DNA of 64,000 nt from Acetomicrobium hydrogeniformans (GTDB taxonomy: Bacteria > Synergistota > Synergistia > Synergistales > JAFGMB01): contig JAENYO010000001.1 in NCBI GenBank assembly GCA_016841745.1, positions 524,507-588,506 of the forward strand, in the 5' to 3' direction. The position numbers and the translations under genes were made by a program. Positions within the stretch are counted from its first letter, which is position 1. The number at the start of each line of letters is the position of its first letter. Shown here in pieces: positions 60,482 through 64,000 of this stretch. The notes beneath the pieces are model-generated. The model ran no database searches, had not been told where the DNA came from, and saw only the letters and a list, made by a program, of their open reading frames with translations.

Positions 60482-61507
60482 ATGCCAGCTCTATCTTATT
60501 ATCCATTCTTTGCGTTTATCGCGAGCCTTACCCTGACCTGTTTCATAAGGAGATATGCCATATCCAGACAGATCATGGACATACCAAACAGCAGGAGTTC
60601 CCATACTGTTCCTACACCTAGAGGCGGAGGCCTCGCTTTTGTCATAGTGTTTCTGTGTTCTGTACTGTTCATGGGAATGACGTCAGCAATAGGTATGAAA
60701 TTAATGTTGGCACTACTTGGAGGAGGACTTATAGCATTTATGGGATGGATGGATGACCATAAATGTCTTCCCGTACTTCCAAGGATCGCTGCCCATTTTG
60801 CCGCCGCCCTGTGGGCTGTTTACTGGCTTGGCGGTTTCCCTTCCATGAAACTGGGCTTCACAACCCTTCACCTGGGATCGATGGGCTATCCTTTAGCTAT
60901 TCTTGGCACAGTCTGGATGATCAACCTTTATAATTTCATGGATGGCATAGACGGCCTGGCCGGAGGCGAAGCTGTAACAGTAAGCGGTGGAGCTGCACTG
61001 CTCTTCTTTATTTCAGGAAATACTTCAATGGCAATACTATGTCTGTTTCTAACCGTGTCCGCAGGAGGTTTTCTTGTTCTCAACTGGCCACCGGCAAAAA
61101 TATTCATGGGCGATGTGGGCAGCGGCTTTCTGGGTTATACTTTTGCTGTCCTTGCTCTGGCCTCGGAAAACATGAGAGATGTTCCGTTGATAGCCTGGAT
61201 GGTCCTGTTATCTGTATTTATTGTCGACGCTACGGCCACCCTGGTAAAAAGGATATTGCAGGGAAAGAAGTTTACCGAAGCCCACAGGGAACATGGGTAT
61301 CAGAAGTTAGTTCAGAGCGGGTTTTCACATGGAAAGGTAACCTTGTGGATAACAGCAATAAACCTGGGACTAGCCATGATAATGACCTTTTCCATAGAAC
61401 AGGCTATGATCGGTTCAACATTCATAGTCATTTACATCTTAATGATGATGCTCTGGCTCATTTTGAACAAGCAGTTTACCCAAAAAGAAGTTTCTTCTCA
61501 TAAATAA
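60482..61507 (+). CDS. Undecaprenyl-phosphate sugar-1-phosphate transferase (WecA/WbpL-like)
   Basis: Integral membrane enzyme that loads a sugar-1-phosphate onto undecaprenyl phosphate to start polysaccharide assembly. From ATG 60482 it has 341 residues and about ten hydrophobic segments. Family motifs are PRGGGLAFV, MGWMDDHK, NLYNFMDGIDGLAGGEA, IFMGDVGSGFLG and the HREHGYQ histidine motif. Context with a WbpM-like gene suggests WbpL-like use of a deoxy amino sugar. Longer in-frame extensions upstream overlap the epimerase gene and are rejected. Confidence 0.92.
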   Translation: MPALSYYPFFAFIASLTLTCFIRRYAISRQIMDIPNSRSSHTVPTPRGGGLAFVIVFLCSVLFMGMTSAIGMKLMLALLGGGLIAFMGWMDDHKCLPVLPRIAAHFAAALWAVYWLGGFPSMKLGFTTLHLGSMGYPLAILGTVWMINLYNFMDGIDGLAGGEAVTVSGGAALLFFISGNTSMAILCLFLTVSAGGFLVLNWPPAKIFMGDVGSGFLGYTFAVLALASENMRDVPLIAWMVLLSVFIVDATATLVKRILQGKKFTEAHREHGYQKLVQSGFSHGKVTLWITAINLGLAMIMTFSIEQAMIGSTFIVIYILMMMLWLILNKQFTQKEVSSHK

Positions 61508-61554
61508 AGTTCTGAAACCGAGGCAAATGGTACTACTCAAAACTGAAAGGCTGA

Positions 61555-62376
61555 ATGGCTTGTATGGATATAGACAAGGTGAATATTAGCCCCATGAAAT
61601 CAAATAAAATATCAGTAGATGATACTCATTCAGAGGCTCTCGTATCAATCATAATGCCGGCATATAATTGTGAAGATTTCATAGGCATTGCATTGGACTC
61701 TGTTACCGCACAGACATATAAGAACTGGGAGATCATAGTTGTTGATGATTGCTCAACGGATCAAACCGGGGAAATAGTACAAACCAGAATGTCAGTAGAT
61801 CACCGGATCAAATACCACAAACTGGATGTTAATTCGGGTGCCGCCATATCAAGGAATACAGCCGTAGACATGGCAAAGGGGAAATACATGGCTTTCCTGG
61901 ACAGTGATGATGTATGGTTCCCTGATAAATTATCAAAACAGATCAGCTTCATGAAGCAAAATGGTTATACCTTCACCTGTACAAGCTATACTAAGATCGA
62001 CGAGCATGGAATTTTCTTGAACCGCACCATTAAAGCAAAGGACAGGCGCGATTATGACGGTGTTTTAAAAACATGCCCGGGCAATTCGACTGTAATATAT
62101 GATTCAGAAAAACTGGGAAAATATAAAATACCCTATATCAAGAAAAGAAACGACTATCTCATGTGGCTTCAGGTCATAAAGAAAGCGAAGTACCTTTATG
62201 GCATAGGAGAACCTTTAGGAAGTCACAGGATCAGGACCGATTCCATATCCAGCAACAAGGCCAGCCTGGTTGTTTATCATTGGAGGATTTTCCGTGACAT
62301 CGAGAACTTGTCCTTTGTAAAATCGAGTTATCTGATAGTTTATTGGGTAATAGCAACACTTTTCAGGTTGAGGTAG
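61555..62376 (+). CDS. Family 2 glycosyltransferase
   Basis: A 273-residue GT-A-type transferase with VSIIMPAYNCEDFIGIALDSV, IVVDDCSTDQTGEI and the metal-binding FLDSDDVWFPDKL. A hydrophobic C-terminus (SSYLIVYWVIATLFRL) may touch the membrane. It builds the surface polysaccharide. From about here on, codon use is more AT-rich, a common feature of polysaccharide clusters. Confidence 0.93.
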   Translation: MACMDIDKVNISPMKSNKISVDDTHSEALVSIIMPAYNCEDFIGIALDSVTAQTYKNWEIIVVDDCSTDQTGEIVQTRMSVDHRIKYHKLDVNSGAAISRNTAVDMAKGKYMAFLDSDDVWFPDKLSKQISFMKQNGYTFTCTSYTKIDEHGIFLNRTIKAKDRRDYDGVLKTCPGNSTVIYDSEKLGKYKIPYIKKRNDYLMWLQVIKKAKYLYGIGEPLGSHRIRTDSISSNKASLVVYHWRIFRDIENLSFVKSSYLIVYWVIATLFRLR

Positions 62377-62419
62377 TATTATTTGTTTGAAGAAAATTAG
62401 AGAAGGAAAATGTCAAAAA

Positions 62420-63613
62420 ATGAATATCCTTTTTATCAGCAATTTATATCCAGCATATCCAGGACAATCAAGAACAGAAATGACCTATGCCTTACATCAG
62501 TTTACCCAGGAATGGGTAAAATCTGGTGAAAATGTGTTATCTATCGCATTATGGGATTGCTACCCGGAAATTTTTGGATTTTTTTCAGATTTTGCAAAAA
62601 AGAAAAAACTATATGCATTCGAAGAAACATTCCAGCTCGATTCAGTTCCTATTCTCAGAATACCGACATTCAAGATACCTCATTTCCCATATGCTTCAAG
62701 AGAGATTGAAAGACTCCTTACCACAATTTCAAAAAATCTCCAATCCTGCAATTTCCGACCTGATGTAATTGTGGTTCACGGATTATATCCAGCACAGGTT
62801 GGTTCTCTCTTGAAACAAAGGTTAAATATCCCCATGGTGACGGGAATACACACCACAGATAGAGTCAGGATCGAAAAGAAAAGATTCCCCAAAACCATAG
62901 AACAAATCTTAAAAACTTCAGACGCTTTTGCGTTTCGTTCACCCGTTATCAAAAAAGCAGTAATGCAAAAAGTTCCTGAATATATAAATCAGGGAAACAG
63001 TTTTATAACACTTTCCGGTATAGATGAATCGATAATAATTTCTGACCAGGAACTTGCTGACAAGATTTCCAGAAACAGTGAAAAAACAACTATCATGACG
63101 GCATGTTATTTAAAACGCCGCAAGAATACTCACTTGTTGATCAAAGCTTTTGCGGCTCTAAAAAATTCAGATTTAGAACTCATAATTATTGGAGATGGCC
63201 CTGAAAGAAAAGGACTCGAATCTCTCTCAGAAAAATTGGGTGCCTCCAACCAGGTCAGATTCCTGGGGCAACAATCAAGAGACATGGTTCTCGACCAAAT
63301 GAGAAAAGCAGATATATTCGCGATGGTCAGTCATTCAGAAACATTAGGACTGGTTTATCTTGAAGCAATGGCATGCGGATGTATTACTGTAGGGACAAAA
63401 GGTGAGGGAATCGATGGGGTTATAAAAGATGGAGAAAATGGGTATTTATGCGAGCCTAATACTAAGGAACTAACATCAAAATTGAATCACATCATTTCAA
63501 TGGACGGGCAGAAACGAAAAGAACTGATTCAAAATGCTATAGCAACAACAAGGGCATATTCTTCTAATAAGTGTGCAACAGAATATAGTAATTTTCTAGA
63601 ACATTATTGTTAA
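62420..63613 (+). CDS. Family 4 glycosyltransferase
   Basis: A 397-residue GT-B transferase. The N-terminal domain starts MNILFISNLYPAYPGQSRTEM; the C-terminal domain has IIGDGPERKGLE and the ETLGLVYLEAMACG Glu-x7-Glu motif that binds the nucleotide sugar. The ATG at 62420 begins the conserved N-terminus; an earlier TTG at 62387 lacks a clear ribosome binding site. Related to the truncated gene at the window end. Confidence 0.92.
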   Translation: MNILFISNLYPAYPGQSRTEMTYALHQFTQEWVKSGENVLSIALWDCYPEIFGFFSDFAKKKKLYAFEETFQLDSVPILRIPTFKIPHFPYASREIERLLTTISKNLQSCNFRPDVIVVHGLYPAQVGSLLKQRLNIPMVTGIHTTDRVRIEKKRFPKTIEQILKTSDAFAFRSPVIKKAVMQKVPEYINQGNSFITLSGIDESIIISDQELADKISRNSEKTTIMTACYLKRRKNTHLLIKAFAALKNSDLELIIIGDGPERKGLESLSEKLGASNQVRFLGQQSRDMVLDQMRKADIFAMVSHSETLGLVYLEAMACGCITVGTKGEGIDGVIKDGENGYLCEPNTKELTSKLNHIISMDGQKRKELIQNAIATTRAYSSNKCATEYSNFLEHYC

Positions 63614-63805
63614 ACATCCTAGAACTTATTACTGAAAGACTAAAAACAATGCTTCAAACTCTTTCATCCTTGTAAGAACTTGATACCAAAAGATTGAATA
63701 ATTGTAAGTTAATTTCTTACAAAAAATCCATTGTCTTAATTATTAAGGATAAGAAAAGGTATATATAGCAGACCCTTCTGATTGAGATATTAGAGGTAAT
63801 TATTT
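63614..63805. other. Intergenic gap in the polysaccharide cluster
   Basis: About 190 bp, very AT-rich, with no ORF or RNA recognised. It separates two related GT4 genes. Confidence 0.4.
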
Positions 63806-64000
63806 ATGAATATTCTTTTTCTAACCCATTTATATCCAGGCTACAAAGGCCAACCAAGAACTGAAGCTACTTACGCCTTACATGCTTTCTGTAAGGAATG
63901 GGTAACGATGGGACATAAAGTATTAGTATTAAGACAATGGAACCTTTTCCCTTTTCCTTTTTCTCTTTTTGCAAAGGGAAAAAGGCAAAAGGCACATGGT
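63806..64000 (+). CDS. Family 4 glycosyltransferase, 5' part (cut by window end)
   Basis: The first 65 codons of a gene. The N-terminus MNILFLTHLYPGYKGQPRTEATYALHAFCKEWV mirrors the protein at 62420, so this is a paralogous GT4 transferase. GAGGTAAT precedes the ATG. The rest lies outside the window. Confidence 0.85.
   Translation, partial: MNILFLTHLYPGYKGQPRTEATYALHAFCKEWVTMGHKVLVLRQWNLFPFPFSLFAKGKRQKAHG

Overview
The window looks like a chromosome segment of an anaerobic, amino-acid-fermenting bacterium, most likely from the Synergistota. The main reasons are a secreted S8 peptidase whose C-terminus (GGGGCNAFSG, a hydrophobic stretch, then Arg/Lys) resembles the Synerg-CTERM sorting signal, two leucine-dehydrogenase-type genes beside an NSS amino acid symporter, an M20 amidohydrolase, a serine/threonine dehydratase, a butyrate-kinase-type acyl kinase, a polar amino acid ABC transporter and a selenocysteine peroxiredoxin. 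The genus cannot be fixed from the sequence alone.

Layout. Positions 1-4500 are an AT-rich integrated-element region: a short tyrosine recombinase, unrecognised proteins, a bactofilin-like protein, and two degenerate copies of a tRNA-3'-end-like motif with GTACAA repeats that look like attachment-site remnants. The region abuts a broken fragment of an indolepyruvate:ferredoxin oxidoreductase alpha gene. Positions 4.8-9.6 kb form an amino acid catabolism locus: an NSS symporter, two tandem dehydrogenase genes sharing an exact block of about 1157 bp, and a TetR regulator with matching operator-like palindromes beside both transcription units. Positions 10-18.5 kb carry a serine dehydratase, an M20 amidohydrolase, an AI-2E-family permease, a papain-like secreted protein and a complete amino acid ABC transporter behind a consensus promoter.

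Positions 18.5-22 kb hold a three-gene operon: a small membrane-anchored protein, butyrate kinase, and a full-length choline/carnitine O-acyltransferase, a family that is rare in bacteria. Positions 22-29 kb mix two UspA proteins, a SagB-type nitroreductase, a YhdH-type oxidoreductase, a ferredoxin, a MATE pump, a stand-alone 5'-3' exonuclease, YbaK and a small decayed secreted-protein gene. Between 29.16 and 29.56 kb there is no convincing ORF. Instead the minus strand has a near-consensus promoter, long-range pairing and a terminator, suggesting an unrecognised RNA of about 400 nt. Positions 29.8-33.4 kb are a lipid operon: DUF1295, a cyclopropane-synthase-like methyltransferase, and a DAK2-DegV (FakA-FakB-like) fusion.

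Positions 33.5-42.5 kb carry small membrane proteins, the S8 peptidase, a DUF72 protein, an envelope operon (two alpha/alpha-toroid proteins around a CapA-like protein), and a peroxiredoxin gene whose catalytic residue is an in-frame TGA followed, 11 nt later, by a SECIS-like hairpin. Positions 43-56 kb carry TypA/BipA, a HisC/CobD-like aminotransferase, a sulfur module (MBL-rhodanese protein, two YeeE/YedE proteins, DUF1622, an SLC13-type carrier) beside a DegS/NarL-type two-component system, an MFS carrier and GpsA. Four related 230-270 bp inverted-repeat elements (ends CACCGCAAAGACGC...) lie between 45 and 57.1 kb, and two of them bracket a GxxExxY (PD-(D/E)XK-like) gene. From 57.6 kb to the window end runs a surface polysaccharide cluster: a WbpM/PglF-like dehydratase, an epimerase, a WecA/WbpL-like transferase, a GT2 and two GT4 enzymes, the last cut by the window edge.
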